Source: a virus
Strand: one strand, 5' to 3'
Length of the DNA: 64,000 bases
Virus record (IMG/VR): IMGVR_UViG_3300035665_003403
Coordinates: 1 to 64,000 of that record
A program made the translations under genes and the position numbers. The notes under the pieces are model-generated. The model saw nothing but the letters and a program-made list of their open reading frames with translations, was not told where the DNA came from and ran no database searches. Positions 53,675 through 62,916 of the stretch are shown here, in pieces; positions within the stretch are counted from its first letter, which is position 1, and the number at the start of each line of letters is the position of its first letter.

Positions 53675-55159
53675 TTATTCCCAATATCCATTAATAGAAA
53701 CATTACCCCTATAAACTAATAATGGTGTTTCAACCCCTATTGGTATTTTTAATATTATGTGTAAATAAGTTCCAGATTCAACCATAAGTGGTGTTATTAG
53801 TTCATTATTTATCATTGGTCTTGCCATAGTTCCAACAGATGATATTGTTGGTATGTTTTGAACACCTAAACCTAATCTTCTAGTTGTTTTTGTACCACCA
53901 GTAACAGAATCCAACTCACCAAGTGATAAATCTGTTCCACCAACACCAACAACCCACTGAAGTGTTGTTCCAGTACTACCAATTGTTGCACCAGAAGTAA
54001 AAGTATTTATATTAATGTTGTTTATAACCAGTGTTTTACCAGGTATATCAGCTGTTCCATTTGGATTTAAATAACCAAATAAAATGTAATCATTTTCACT
54101 TGAACCACTCGCTGGAATTAAAAAATTTCCACCGATAGTTGTGTAACCACCAGTTGTATTATCAAGTAATGATAATCGTGTTGGTGATAAATTATTTAAT
54201 ATATTAGCTGAAGTTGTTCCACCAGTTAAATTTGATTGACCATCTGGTAAACTTATTGATGATTGACCATTAGTTACCATCAAAGATTTAAAATCTTTAT
54301 TACTTTTAAAATCACTGAAAAGAACACCAAAATCACAAATACTAATTTTAATTGGGGATGAAACAACACCACTATTTCTATTTCTAACAAATAAGGGAAG
54401 TGAATTTGGAAGTGATGTACGATATCCAGCGGTTGTTAATGTAAAGGTTGTTGATGTAAAAAAAACAGTTGTTGCTGTTGGTGTTATCTTACCGATAATG
54501 GTATCATCAACCCAAAACTCAACATTGTTATCAATTATTGCTAATATATAGTCATTATATTCATTTATCGTTGGTGTGTGTATGTTTACAATAGTAGTTT
54601 CATAACCACTATAACTAACAACACCATTAAGGGTTCCACCACTAACTCTAAAAAAAACACCATCAGTAGGTGTTGTTGTTCCAGTTGTGGTAGCTAAACC
54701 AAATTCAATTATATTATTTGTTTGAAAAGTATTATCAAATTTGGTTTTAAAATTAACATAAATAGGGGCGTTTTCAAAAATAGGAAAGGTTCTAAATGTT
54801 TGAACCATTGAATAATCACCACTACCTACACTAGAATTCGCATTTAAGTTAAGACAACCACCAGATAATACTATTGTTTGATTAGTAGTAGTTGCTTTAT
54901 ATTTACTATTGTTTAATACATTACTTGAAAAATTATCTTGCCAAAAAGGTACTTCAACATTTTTAAGTAACCTATAATCTTGAGTAGTATGTAAAGCTCT
55001 TAATGTGGGTATACCAATAACTGAACCATCATCAACTTCAGATATAATATAATTATATCCAGATTCATTTATGATTGTTGGTAAAGTAACTTTTAAATTA
55101 TTATTTGAATCTACTTCAACTTCATTTATACTTTTACCGCCCTTTATTTTTATACTCAT
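53675..55159 (-). CDS. virion structural protein, tandem paralogue 1
   Basis: A 494-aa protein sharing the same layout and many identical segments with its neighbour at 55161-56600: (I/V)KGGxS near the N-terminus, DSNNNLKV, QDYRLL, WQD(N/T)FS, NNxKY, a concanavalin-like PTDGVFFR(V/A)SGG (about residue 170), VTNGQSSIS and a C-terminal SINGYWE. The stop and start are adjacent, so this is a tandem duplication. It contains likely lectin/laminin-G-type strands (IEFGLATTTG). It could be a fibre or decoration protein that binds glycans; the function is inferred from location. Confidence 0.66.
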   Translation of the reverse strand: MSIKIKGGKSINEVEVDSNNNLKVTLPTIINESGYNYIISEVDDGSVIGIPTLRALHTTQDYRLLKNVEVPFWQDNFSSNVLNNSKYKATTTNQTIVLSGGCLNLNANSSVGSGDYSMVQTFRTFPIFENAPIYVNFKTKFDNTFQTNNIIEFGLATTTGTTTPTDGVFFRVSGGTLNGVVSYSGYETTIVNIHTPTINEYNDYILAIIDNNVEFWVDDTIIGKITPTATTVFFTSTTFTLTTAGYRTSLPNSLPLFVRNRNSGVVSSPIKISICDFGVLFSDFKSNKDFKSLMVTNGQSSISLPDGQSNLTGGTTSANILNNLSPTRLSLLDNTTGGYTTIGGNFLIPASGSSENDYILFGYLNPNGTADIPGKTLVINNININTFTSGATIGSTGTTLQWVVGVGGTDLSLGELDSVTGGTKTTRRLGLGVQNIPTISSVGTMARPMINNELITPLMVESGTYLHIILKIPIGVETPLLVYRGNVSINGYWE

Positions 55160-55160
55160 G

Positions 55161-56600
55161 TTATTCCCAATATCCGTTAATTGAAACCAAACCTCTTATT
55201 ATTTGTGTTGCTGTTGCTGTTGATATAGGCATCTTAAGTATTATATGTAAATAAGTTCCAGCTTCCACCATAAGTGGTGCTGTGAATTTTGCATCAATAC
55301 TTGGACTTGCTACAGTACCAACAGTTGTTCCTGTAACCATAGATTGAATTCCCAAACCTACTCTTCTCGCTGCTCTTGTCCCAGCAGTAACAGAATCAGT
55401 TGTAAGAAGAGTAACAGCTGTTCCACCTACACCAATTGTCCATTGCAATACAGTTGCTGTAGTTGCAATAGGTACTACAGCAACATAAGTATCTATCTTA
55501 ACACCAGTTACAACAAGCGTTTTTCCAGGTATAGCAGCTGTTGCAGCTGGGTTTAAATAAGCAAAAAGAGCGTAATCAGTTTCAGCACCACCTAATGCTG
55601 CAAATTGAAACTGTCCACCAAGAGTTGCATAACCAGCTGTTGTATTAGAAAGAGAAGCAGATACTGGACCAGTAATGTTAACAATATTTGCTGTTTGAGT
55701 ACCAGCAGCAACAGCTGCTGAACCATCTGGTGTTGAAATAGATGATTGTCCGTTGGTTACCATGGTTGTACTCCATTCTTTCCCAGAATCCATATCACCA
55801 AGACTTATACCTAATTGTGCTATATTTAATTGAACAGCCGTACTTACAGCACCAGAATTATAATTTCTTAATAATAAAGGTAAAGAATTTGATTGACAAG
55901 GACTACCAAGACCAACAGGTGTTGGTAATGTCGTTAAAATAGTATCATTAACCCAAAAAGTACACTTATCTTGACCAATTGTTATGGCATAATGATATAC
56001 AATATTAGCTATTGGTACATGTATATTAGGTATAACAACTTCAGCACCGTTATTATTAATAACAGCATTTAATTGTCCACCGCTTGCTCTAAAGAAAACA
56101 CCATCAGTTGGTGCAGCAACACCTGAAGCCAACCCCAAACCAAATTCAATAACACTATTTGCTTGAAGTGGGTTTGAAAATTTAGCCTTTATATCAAAAT
56201 ATAAAGGATATGTGTTAAATAAAGAAAAACTCTTAAATGTTTGTACCCTAGCAACGTTGGTTGATGCAACGGCATTACCAGCATTTAAATTTAAAAAACC
56301 ATTTGCTAGTGTTATTGTCATTGTTGATGTAACACCAATATATTTTGCGTTATTTAATACAGCATGACTAAAAGTATCTTGCCAAAGTATTTTATCAATA
56401 CCAGTTCTAAGACGATAATCTTGAGATACATCTATTGGTCTTAATAATTTACTTCCAGTTACTTGACCATCATCTACCTCACCAACTGATATTGAATACC
56501 CAGCACCTGATAATACCACTGGTAAATTAACCTTTAAATTATTATTAGAATCAACATCAGCTAAGATATTTGAAACACCACCTTTTATAATTACACTCAT
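55161..56600 (-). CDS. virion structural protein, tandem paralogue 2
   Basis: A 479-aa protein with the same architecture as the 494-aa neighbour, including PTDGVFFRASGG, VTNGQSSIS, VEAGTYLHIILKMPI and the final SINGYWE. It is richer in alanine and slightly higher in G+C than the neighbour by eye, suggesting that one copy was acquired or diverged recently. It is the first gene after the giant fibre and carries a TATTTATA motif. It probably forms alternative fibre or decoration subunits. Confidence 0.66.
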   Translation of the reverse strand: MSVIIKGGVSNILADVDSNNNLKVNLPVVLSGAGYSISVGEVDDGQVTGSKLLRPIDVSQDYRLRTGIDKILWQDTFSHAVLNNAKYIGVTSTMTITLANGFLNLNAGNAVASTNVARVQTFKSFSLFNTYPLYFDIKAKFSNPLQANSVIEFGLGLASGVAAPTDGVFFRASGGQLNAVINNNGAEVVIPNIHVPIANIVYHYAITIGQDKCTFWVNDTILTTLPTPVGLGSPCQSNSLPLLLRNYNSGAVSTAVQLNIAQLGISLGDMDSGKEWSTTMVTNGQSSISTPDGSAAVAAGTQTANIVNITGPVSASLSNTTAGYATLGGQFQFAALGGAETDYALFAYLNPAATAAIPGKTLVVTGVKIDTYVAVVPIATTATVLQWTIGVGGTAVTLLTTDSVTAGTRAARRVGLGIQSMVTGTTVGTVASPSIDAKFTAPLMVEAGTYLHIILKMPISTATATQIIRGLVSINGYWE

Positions 56601-56616
56601 ATTCTTACATTTTTAT

Positions 56617-56624
56617 TATAAATA
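56617..56624 (-). promoter_or_regulatory. TATTTATA motif upstream of the paralogue pair
   Basis: Exact TATTTATA on the coding strand, 16 bases before the ATG at 56600. Confidence 0.45.
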
Positions 56625-56648
56625 TCTTATATTTTTATATTATCACTT

Positions 56649-59600
56649 TTAATTCAATATTAAATATTTGATATTATACACACCCCAAGTTCCTTCAGAA
56701 CTAAAAGCATTTATGTTAAAACTAACATTATCAACGATATCACTCTTACTAAGAACCACCCCATCAATCATTGAATCCTCAATATCTGGGTGGTTTGTAG
56801 AACTAATAATTGTTAAAACAATATTGGATAAATCAGTAACGGTTGTGGAAGATACTGTTACTGTTGTGAAACTAGTTTCACCACTTATAGCTGCACCAAA
56901 ATTAACACTTGTTGTACCAGTTTCATTCACTATAACAGTAACAAAATTATTAACATCAATACCTAAATTACTAACACTATTACCACCAATAGTTTTTATG
57001 TTCAAAGCATCAACATATGTTGTATTATCGGAAGTACCTGTTAAATTACTACCCAACACAATTGTACTTACACCAATAGCTGTACTACCACTTCCATGAA
57101 CAAATGAATTTAATCCTGATGCAACAGATAAATTACCACCAGCATGTGAATTCTGACCTGATGATGTATTTAAAGCTCCTTCAACGTGACTTCCATCACC
57201 TGAAGCTATATTTCCACTTCCTTCAGCATGTGAAGCTAATCCACTTGATGTGTTTTGGTCACCCTCAGCGTGACTAACGTTACCACTTACTGTATTACTT
57301 TTACCTTCAGAAAATGAATCACTTCCAGTTACTGTATTATTTCTACCTGTTGCAAAAGAATAATTACCACTAACTATATTGGTGTTACCAAAAACACCAG
57401 CATCATTACCACTTATATCATTACCATTTCCAAATGCAGCACTAGTTAATCCACCAACAATATTATTATATCCAGCCGCAAATCCACCATCACTTGTAAC
57501 TCTATTGTTGAATCCAAATGCAGCAGCGTTGATAGCAGCAACATCAAGTGAGTTACCAGCCGCAAAACTTGTTATACCTGATACACTATTACTAAAACCA
57601 AAAGCAGCATTATAAGAATCCCTTGCCACGTTATCATGACCCATAGTGAATGAACCAATACCAATAGATTGGTTATTTAAACCAGCAGCCACAGCATAAT
57701 TACCAGTAGCATCAGTTGTTGAATCGTTTACTATCTTTACAGAATAATCACCACTTGAACCACTACTCCAATATATGTCAGAACTTGTAGTTCCTGTTGT
57801 AAATCCTGTGATAACCACATCGTTATTATCATTACGTCTTAATGTAAGCGTTTGCCCATCCAAGGTTCCACCCGTGACATAAATATCAGTTCCTGTTCCA
57901 CCAGTTGAAAACCCACTTACATTAAATGTACCACCTGTATTATTGGTAAAAGTTGCTGTACCATTTGAATAGGTACCTCCAGTCACACGTATATCTAAAG
58001 GTAATCCTAAATATGTTGATGCGCTTAAGCTACCATTAACAGTTAAGTTTCCTGTTATAGTTCCACCACTTGTACTTAACTTAGATAATATATCTGATTT
58101 AATTGTTTGAATAGTTGAACAATCACTAAGATTATCGCAAGTTAATCCTTGTTGAGTAGGTAAGCTTGAAACGACATATGAATAATGTTGTGAACCTTCT
58201 GTAAAAAATGTTATTGTATGTGATTGATTACTTGTGTTTGTTGCTCTTACAAGAGCAACTATGCTATCAGTAACAGTTATAGGAGACCCACTAAAATATG
58301 CATCACTAAGTTGCATTGATGGTGTTGGTGAATTTGTTGTTACTGGTGTTGGGTCTGTTGTAAATAATAAAGTTGATGTACCACCACTTGTTAGTTTATA
58401 AACTTCAACAAAAATATTAAAAGCTGCATTATTATTTTCCTTATATGAATGCAAATAAAATGACCAAATTCCACCAGGTATTAACGTTTTATTTAATTGG
58501 TCTGATTGAAAAGATGCTATTGTTTCTGTTGCACCAACACCAATTGTTGTTCCAGTTGATTGTTCAGATGCTGTACTACCTGTTGTGCTTAAATATCGAT
58601 TACTATTTTTTGATTGAGATATATTAAAATAAAATAATTGTCCTCCACCACCACCAGTTGAAAACCCACTTACATTAAATGTACCACCTGTATTATTGGT
58701 AAAAGTTGCTGTACCATTTGAATAGGTACCTCCAGTAACTCTAATATCTATAGGTAAACCTAGATAAGTGCTTGCACTAAACGTATTTGCTGTAAGACCA
58801 CTAGTAAATTGAGTTGGTCCCGTTACGGTACCACCAGTGAAATTAATTGCTGTACTAAAACCATTTACGGTAAAAGTACCACCTGTATTATTTGTAAATG
58901 TAGCCGTACCAGCATTATATGTACCACCAGTAACTTTTATATCTAATGGAAGATTTTGATATGTTGTTGCTGAAATTGTTACTGCTGTTAAACCACTAAC
59001 AACACCACCAGTAAATCCTGTGTAAAATCCGTTTACTGTAAATGTACCACCTGTATTATTAGTAAAAATAGTAGAACCATTTGAATAGGTACCTCCAGTA
59101 ACTTTTATATCAAGTGGTAAACCTTGATATGTTGTTGCAGATAAAATATTAGAAGAAATGGTACCGTTTGAAGTTAATCCAGTGACAGAATTAATATTTG
59201 AACTAAATGTACCCCCACTTGAATCTGTTATAGTAAATCTGTTATTATTATAAGTAAAATTAGTGATAGTTGTGTCCGTCATACCAGAACTAAAACCACT
59301 AACACTAAATGTACCACCAGTATTATTACTAAACGTAATGACACCATTATTTGGGTTATAAGTACCTCCAGTAATAGTAACATCACTTGATAATAACCCT
59401 AAGTTTGTGGTAAGTGAAACACCATCATTTCTAGTTAAAATTAAATCGTAATTAGATAAATTAAGAGTTAATCCAGTGGCAAAAACGTCAAGTGGTAAAC
59501 CAAAATAAGTTGTTGCACTCATTGTATTGGCTGTTAACCCATTTGTAAATTGTGTTGCACCAATAATGGTACCACCTGTAAAATTAGAACTACTTGTTCC

Positions 59601-61226
59601 AACAACAATATTTCCATTTGAATCAATACCTAAATTATTAACTGATGAACCACCACCAAGTGTCTTGATATTAAAACTATCAACATATGTTGTGTTATTG
59701 GTTAAACCAGTTATATTAGCACCTAACACAATTGTATTTATACCACCAGCGGTACTACCACTTCCATGTACAAACGATGTTAACCCACTAGCTATTGTAT
59801 TTGCACCACCAGCGTGTGAATAATCACCACTCGCTCTTGTATTTGACCCTTCAGCATGACTCGATAAACCATTAGCTATTGTATTATCACCTTCAGCATG
59901 TGATGTAACACCACTAGCTATTGTGTTACCACCTTCACTATGTGAATAACTACCAAAAGCTGTTGTATATGACCCCTCAGCATGTGATGCTAAACCAATT
60001 GCTGTTGTAAAAGCACCTTCAGCAAATGAATAATCACCAGAAGCAACTATATTTGTGTTATTATTTGATTTTATAGAATATAAACCAGTAGAACCAGTAA
60101 ACCCAGTAAAACCAATATTGGTTGAAAAACCACTTACGTTAAAAGTACCACCTGTGTTGTTTGTGAATATTGTAGTACCACCAGAATATGTTCCACCAGT
60201 AACATAAATATCCTGAGGTAATCCCTGATATGTTGTTGCAGATATTGATGTTCCAGTTAAACCATGAACACCTAAATCAACACCTCTAGTTGCGCCACTA
60301 TATGGTATGAAATTACTTGTATCAACTTGAGCAGAAGGAAAACTTAAACGTGAGTTAGTATTATCATCAATTCTAACTGTAACATTACCAGTTGAAGTAA
60401 CCATCTTAGCATATATCTTAACAACTAATCTATCAGTTGAATTAAGATATATATTATTAGATGAAACACTAAATGTTAAATTTATTTGTAATAACGCATT
60501 TAAATTAGATTGATTAGATGTGTCAGAAGATAATAAAATAGTTTCATTACCAATTAAATCTAATTTAGATAAAGTTGCAAATGTAAAATAATATGCACTA
60601 CCAGAAACTTTTTGAATTTCAAAATGTAAATCAATTTCACCAGATGGTATAACCGTTAAATTAGGATTATAAATATCAGTGACAAATTGACCAACGATTG
60701 TAGAAGCTGTGGTTATTGTAGTTGTTATCAAAGCAACTGGTCCAACAATATATTCGTTTAAACTAACCAATTTATTATAACCAGCAATATCAGTAGCCCC
60801 ACTTACAAGCATATAAGTTGATATTCCGTTAGCTGAATTAGTGAACCCAGTTATAGGTATACTAACATTATCATTTCTTACTAACGTAAGTGTTTGACCA
60901 GAATAAGTTCCACCTGTAACATATATGTCCGTAGATGATGTACCAGTACTAAATCCAGATACATTAAATGTACCACCTGTATTGTTTGTAAATATAGCTG
61001 TACCATTACTATAAGTACCACCTGTAACAAACACATCAGTGAAAGTTTGTCCAGTACTAAACCCAGTTACATTAAATGTTCCACCTGTGTTGTTTGTAAA
61101 TATAGCTGTACCATTACTGTAAGTTCCTCCTGTAACATATATATCAACACCACCAGTATCACCAGAAATCAATGGTTGAATAATATATGTTTGATTAATA
61201 TTTGATGTATTGTTATTATTAATCAT
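56649..61226 (-). CDS. giant repetitive tail fibre protein with YadA-like heads
   Basis: A 1525-aa fibre protein. About ten copies of the DxxVTGGTYSNGTxxFTNNT-type beta module are spread along it. Two YadA/Hep_Hag-like head blocks lie at about residues 392-490 (SHAEGSYTTAFG, SHAEGDNTIANG, SHAEGSNTRASG) and 1202-1388 (SHAEGDQNTSSG, SHAEGSGNIASG, SHVEGALNTSSG). Linkers such as SATTYLGLPLDI separate modules. Between the head blocks is a non-repeat domain (about 850-1000). The C-terminal 120 residues form a distinct domain, possibly for trimer closure. An exact 86-bp DNA repeat occurs within it (57898-57983 and 58651-58736). It is probably a long trimeric fibre. Confidence 0.78.
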   Translation of the reverse strand: MINNNNTSNINQTYIIQPLISGDTGGVDIYVTGGTYSNGTAIFTNNTGGTFNVTGFSTGQTFTDVFVTGGTYSNGTAIFTNNTGGTFNVSGFSTGTSSTDIYVTGGTYSGQTLTLVRNDNVSIPITGFTNSANGISTYMLVSGATDIAGYNKLVSLNEYIVGPVALITTTITTASTIVGQFVTDIYNPNLTVIPSGEIDLHFEIQKVSGSAYYFTFATLSKLDLIGNETILLSSDTSNQSNLNALLQINLTFSVSSNNIYLNSTDRLVVKIYAKMVTSTGNVTVRIDDNTNSRLSFPSAQVDTSNFIPYSGATRGVDLGVHGLTGTSISATTYQGLPQDIYVTGGTYSGGTTIFTNNTGGTFNVSGFSTNIGFTGFTGSTGLYSIKSNNNTNIVASGDYSFAEGAFTTAIGLASHAEGSYTTAFGSYSHSEGGNTIASGVTSHAEGDNTIANGLSSHAEGSNTRASGDYSHAGGANTIASGLTSFVHGSGSTAGGINTIVLGANITGLTNNTTYVDSFNIKTLGGGSSVNNLGIDSNGNIVVGTSSSNFTGGTIIGATQFTNGLTANTMSATTYFGLPLDVFATGLTLNLSNYDLILTRNDGVSLTTNLGLLSSDVTITGGTYNPNNGVITFSNNTGGTFSVSGFSSGMTDTTITNFTYNNNRFTITDSSGGTFSSNINSVTGLTSNGTISSNILSATTYQGLPLDIKVTGGTYSNGSTIFTNNTGGTFTVNGFYTGFTGGVVSGLTAVTISATTYQNLPLDIKVTGGTYNAGTATFTNNTGGTFTVNGFSTAINFTGGTVTGPTQFTSGLTANTFSASTYLGLPIDIRVTGGTYSNGTATFTNNTGGTFNVSGFSTGGGGGQLFYFNISQSKNSNRYLSTTGSTASEQSTGTTIGVGATETIASFQSDQLNKTLIPGGIWSFYLHSYKENNNAAFNIFVEVYKLTSGGTSTLLFTTDPTPVTTNSPTPSMQLSDAYFSGSPITVTDSIVALVRATNTSNQSHTITFFTEGSQHYSYVVSSLPTQQGLTCDNLSDCSTIQTIKSDILSKLSTSGGTITGNLTVNGSLSASTYLGLPLDIRVTGGTYSNGTATFTNNTGGTFNVSGFSTGGTGTDIYVTGGTLDGQTLTLRRNDNNDVVITGFTTGTTSSDIYWSSGSSGDYSVKIVNDSTTDATGNYAVAAGLNNQSIGIGSFTMGHDNVARDSYNAAFGFSNSVSGITSFAAGNSLDVAAINAAAFGFNNRVTSDGGFAAGYNNIVGGLTSAAFGNGNDISGNDAGVFGNTNIVSGNYSFATGRNNTVTGSDSFSEGKSNTVSGNVSHAEGDQNTSSGLASHAEGSGNIASGDGSHVEGALNTSSGQNSHAGGNLSVASGLNSFVHGSGSTAIGVSTIVLGSNLTGTSDNTTYVDALNIKTIGGNSVSNLGIDVNNFVTVIVNETGTTSVNFGAAISGETSFTTVTVSSTTVTDLSNIVLTIISSTNHPDIEDSMIDGVVLSKSDIVDNVSFNINAFSSEGTWGVYNIKYLILN
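57898..57983. repeat. 86-bp exact direct repeat, copy 1
   Basis: Identical by eye to 58651-58736 and encodes one VTGG module. Recombination between copies would delete or duplicate about 750 bp in frame. Confidence 0.85.
58651..58736. repeat. 86-bp exact direct repeat, copy 2
   Basis: Second copy of the fibre repeat at 57898-57983; the offset of 753 bases is a multiple of three (251 codons). Confidence 0.85.
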
Positions 61227-61228
61227 GA

Positions 61229-62284
61229 TTACCTTGCATTACCAACTAATTGAAATCTACCTATATCTAAATTACCCTTGCTTATTGATATAGTTACCAC
61301 TTGATTTTGATTTATGTTTATTGGTGATACTAACACCGTACCATCAAAAACTGAAACACCATCTACCCTTATAATAATTCTACTTATATTTGAAATGTTA
61401 ATCAAAGAATTAAAAACTAAGTCATATTCACAAGTAAAATTAAATGTTTGGATGGTACTTGGATTAAAAACAAAGGTATATGTAATTACATTGTTATTTT
61501 CATTCCTATCAAACAAAATATTCCTATTATAAGCACCATCTTCTTCAACTTCTTGACTCAGCAATGCTCTATTCAATGATGGTATAACTTTATATTCCTT
61601 TTCATCCAACAAATAACCAGCCAATTTAATTTCATACATTTGTTGGTAGTATCTTCTTTCAGAAAATTCTTGAATGTTTGATTCATCAGAGTTATTTTCA
61701 ATTGTAAGTGGCATTGGATGACCTTTAGGTGATATATAATACTGTCTAGCATTGAATGAAATTTTCATTTTCTCATGAAACTCATTCAATTCAACCATCT
61801 TATTACTAAAAAACCTAACTTCGTAAATCAAATCAATCGCTGTTGGTTGTGGTATCTGATATAAATCAACCCCTTTCCTTGCTCCATCAAATGTTGGAAC
61901 TTTCATTATTGTCCAAGTCCTTTCACCAGGTATATTCCATAACCCAGCTTGATTTGTACCTTCTTGTGGGTCTGGTTTCCTAACTATAGTCACAAAAGGT
62001 AATTTAATATTCTTATCAATATCCGATACATCCCAAGTTTTAGTAAATTGACTCCATCTTTGAATAGTCAAAAATATTACTGGAACATTAACCCCATTTA
62101 ATGTCAACCCTAAATTAGTCTTAAATTCATCAATAACACTTGAATCCATATCTGATATCATAACTCCACGAGGCAAAAACCCTTGATGGTCAACAATACC
62201 ATCAAACAACTCTTGACGTTTCTCAACACCAATTTTGCTTGGATTTATATTTAAATTATTTCTGAAATTCTTAGGTACAGCCAT
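61229..62284 (-). CDS. tail completion / sheath stabiliser protein, gp15-like (tentative)
   Basis: A 351-aa protein. The segment IPQPTAIDLIYEVRFFSNKM followed by ELNEFHEKMKISFNARQYYI (about residues 150-195) resembles T4 gp15, where a 'R-P-x-x-Y-x-(L/I)-x-Y' strand and a helix precede the tail-terminator core. The C-terminal part (residues about 255-351, FVFNPSTIQTFNFTCEYDLV) looks like a beta-domain. It follows the gp14-like gene in the T4 order 14-15. In T4, gp15 joins the finished tail to the neck. Similarity is weak and supported mainly by synteny. Confidence 0.5.
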   Translation of the reverse strand: MAVPKNFRNNLNINPSKIGVEKRQELFDGIVDHQGFLPRGVMISDMDSSVIDEFKTNLGLTLNGVNVPVIFLTIQRWSQFTKTWDVSDIDKNIKLPFVTIVRKPDPQEGTNQAGLWNIPGERTWTIMKVPTFDGARKGVDLYQIPQPTAIDLIYEVRFFSNKMVELNEFHEKMKISFNARQYYISPKGHPMPLTIENNSDESNIQEFSERRYYQQMYEIKLAGYLLDEKEYKVIPSLNRALLSQEVEEDGAYNRNILFDRNENNNVITYTFVFNPSTIQTFNFTCEYDLVFNSLINISNISRIIIRVDGVSVFDGTVLVSPININQNQVVTISISKGNLDIGRFQLVGNAR

Positions 62285-62286
62285 TA

Positions 62287-62805
62287 TTATTTAGTATTAA
62301 ATTCTGATTCATCCACTGGGGCACAAGTTACAGTTCTTGATGCTTTTTTAAATCCTAATATTGTATGTTTGCTATCAAAATTCTTAATTCCGTTATTAAC
62401 AACTGAATAAGTTCTAAATTCAGTTTCACTAATTTGGTAAGACACATAATCACCAAGGTTGATTTCAACCCCCAATTCAATCAATTGTTGCTCAAAAATA
62501 CCAAAAACAAATGGCTTATCTTGAATATCCATCATAGTTCCATTTGGGTTAAAAGACTTCGCTTCAGGTTCTTCAATTATCGGCTGCACCTTCAATTCAA
62601 CTGGTGGCAAAAATTGAATCCCATCTTCAACTGATTCACCATATAAATCGTCATATTGTGTCGTAACCCTATCAACTCTATATAATATGACAGTATAATT
62701 ACCATCACCCTCAATGGCTTCACGGCTCATACTTATCTCTAAATTAAAATCTTCACTAGAGAAAAATTTATTTACACGATTTATAGGAATAATAGGTTTA
62801 TTCAT
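62287..62805 (-). CDS. neck protein, gp14-like (tentative)
   Basis: A 172-aa protein. The segment TTQYDDLYGESVEDGIQFLP resembles the D-LYGE motif of T4-like neck gp14 proteins, followed by a beta-rich KVQPIIEEPEAKSFNPN and FVFGIFEQQLIELGVEINLG. The N-terminus (NKPIIPINRVNKFFSS) is typical of such connectors. Gp14 links head and tail. It is the first gene of this minus-strand run, with a divergent plus-strand gene beyond it, and a TATTTATA motif lies ten bases before its ATG. Call based on short motif and gene order. Confidence 0.5.
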   Translation of the reverse strand: MNKPIIPINRVNKFFSSEDFNLEISMSREAIEGDGNYTVILYRVDRVTTQYDDLYGESVEDGIQFLPPVELKVQPIIEEPEAKSFNPNGTMMDIQDKPFVFGIFEQQLIELGVEINLGDYVSYQISETEFRTYSVVNNGIKNFDSKHTILGFKKASRTVTCAPVDESEFNTK

Positions 62806-62815
62806 GAGTTTTATA

Positions 62816-62823
62816 TATAAATA
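62816..62823 (-). promoter_or_regulatory. TATTTATA motif upstream of the neck gene
   Basis: Exact TATTTATA on the coding strand, ten bases before the ATG at 62805. Confidence 0.45.
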
Positions 62824-62827
62824 TAGC

Positions 62828-62883
62828 TATTGACTTTTAAAACAAAAATAACCATATTTAAATTAAAAATTTAAAAGTCAATA
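62828..62883. repeat. 14-bp inverted repeat in the divergent promoter region
   Basis: tattgacttttaaa (62828-62841) and its exact reverse complement (62870-62883) flank a 28-bp spacer between the divergently transcribed neck and helicase genes. Each arm holds a TTGAC facing inward. A good matching -7 box was not found for either. Confidence 0.65.
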
Positions 62884-62916
62884 TTTGACATAAAGAAAAA
62901 TAAATTTTAACACAAA

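Noticed and set aside
56668-57099. 143-aa plus-strand frame opposite the giant fibre gene
   Set aside because: Low-complexity Val/Thr/Pro sequence produced by the complement of the fibre repeats.
57060-59990. CRISPR-like repeat-spacer pattern in the fibre gene
   Set aside because: The repeats are in-frame protein modules within one long coding sequence.
1-62823. Classical T4 late promoter TATAAATA
   Set aside because: The matching octamer lies on the strand opposite to the transcribed one; on the coding strand it reads TATTTATA, so direct equivalence to the T4 element is not supported.
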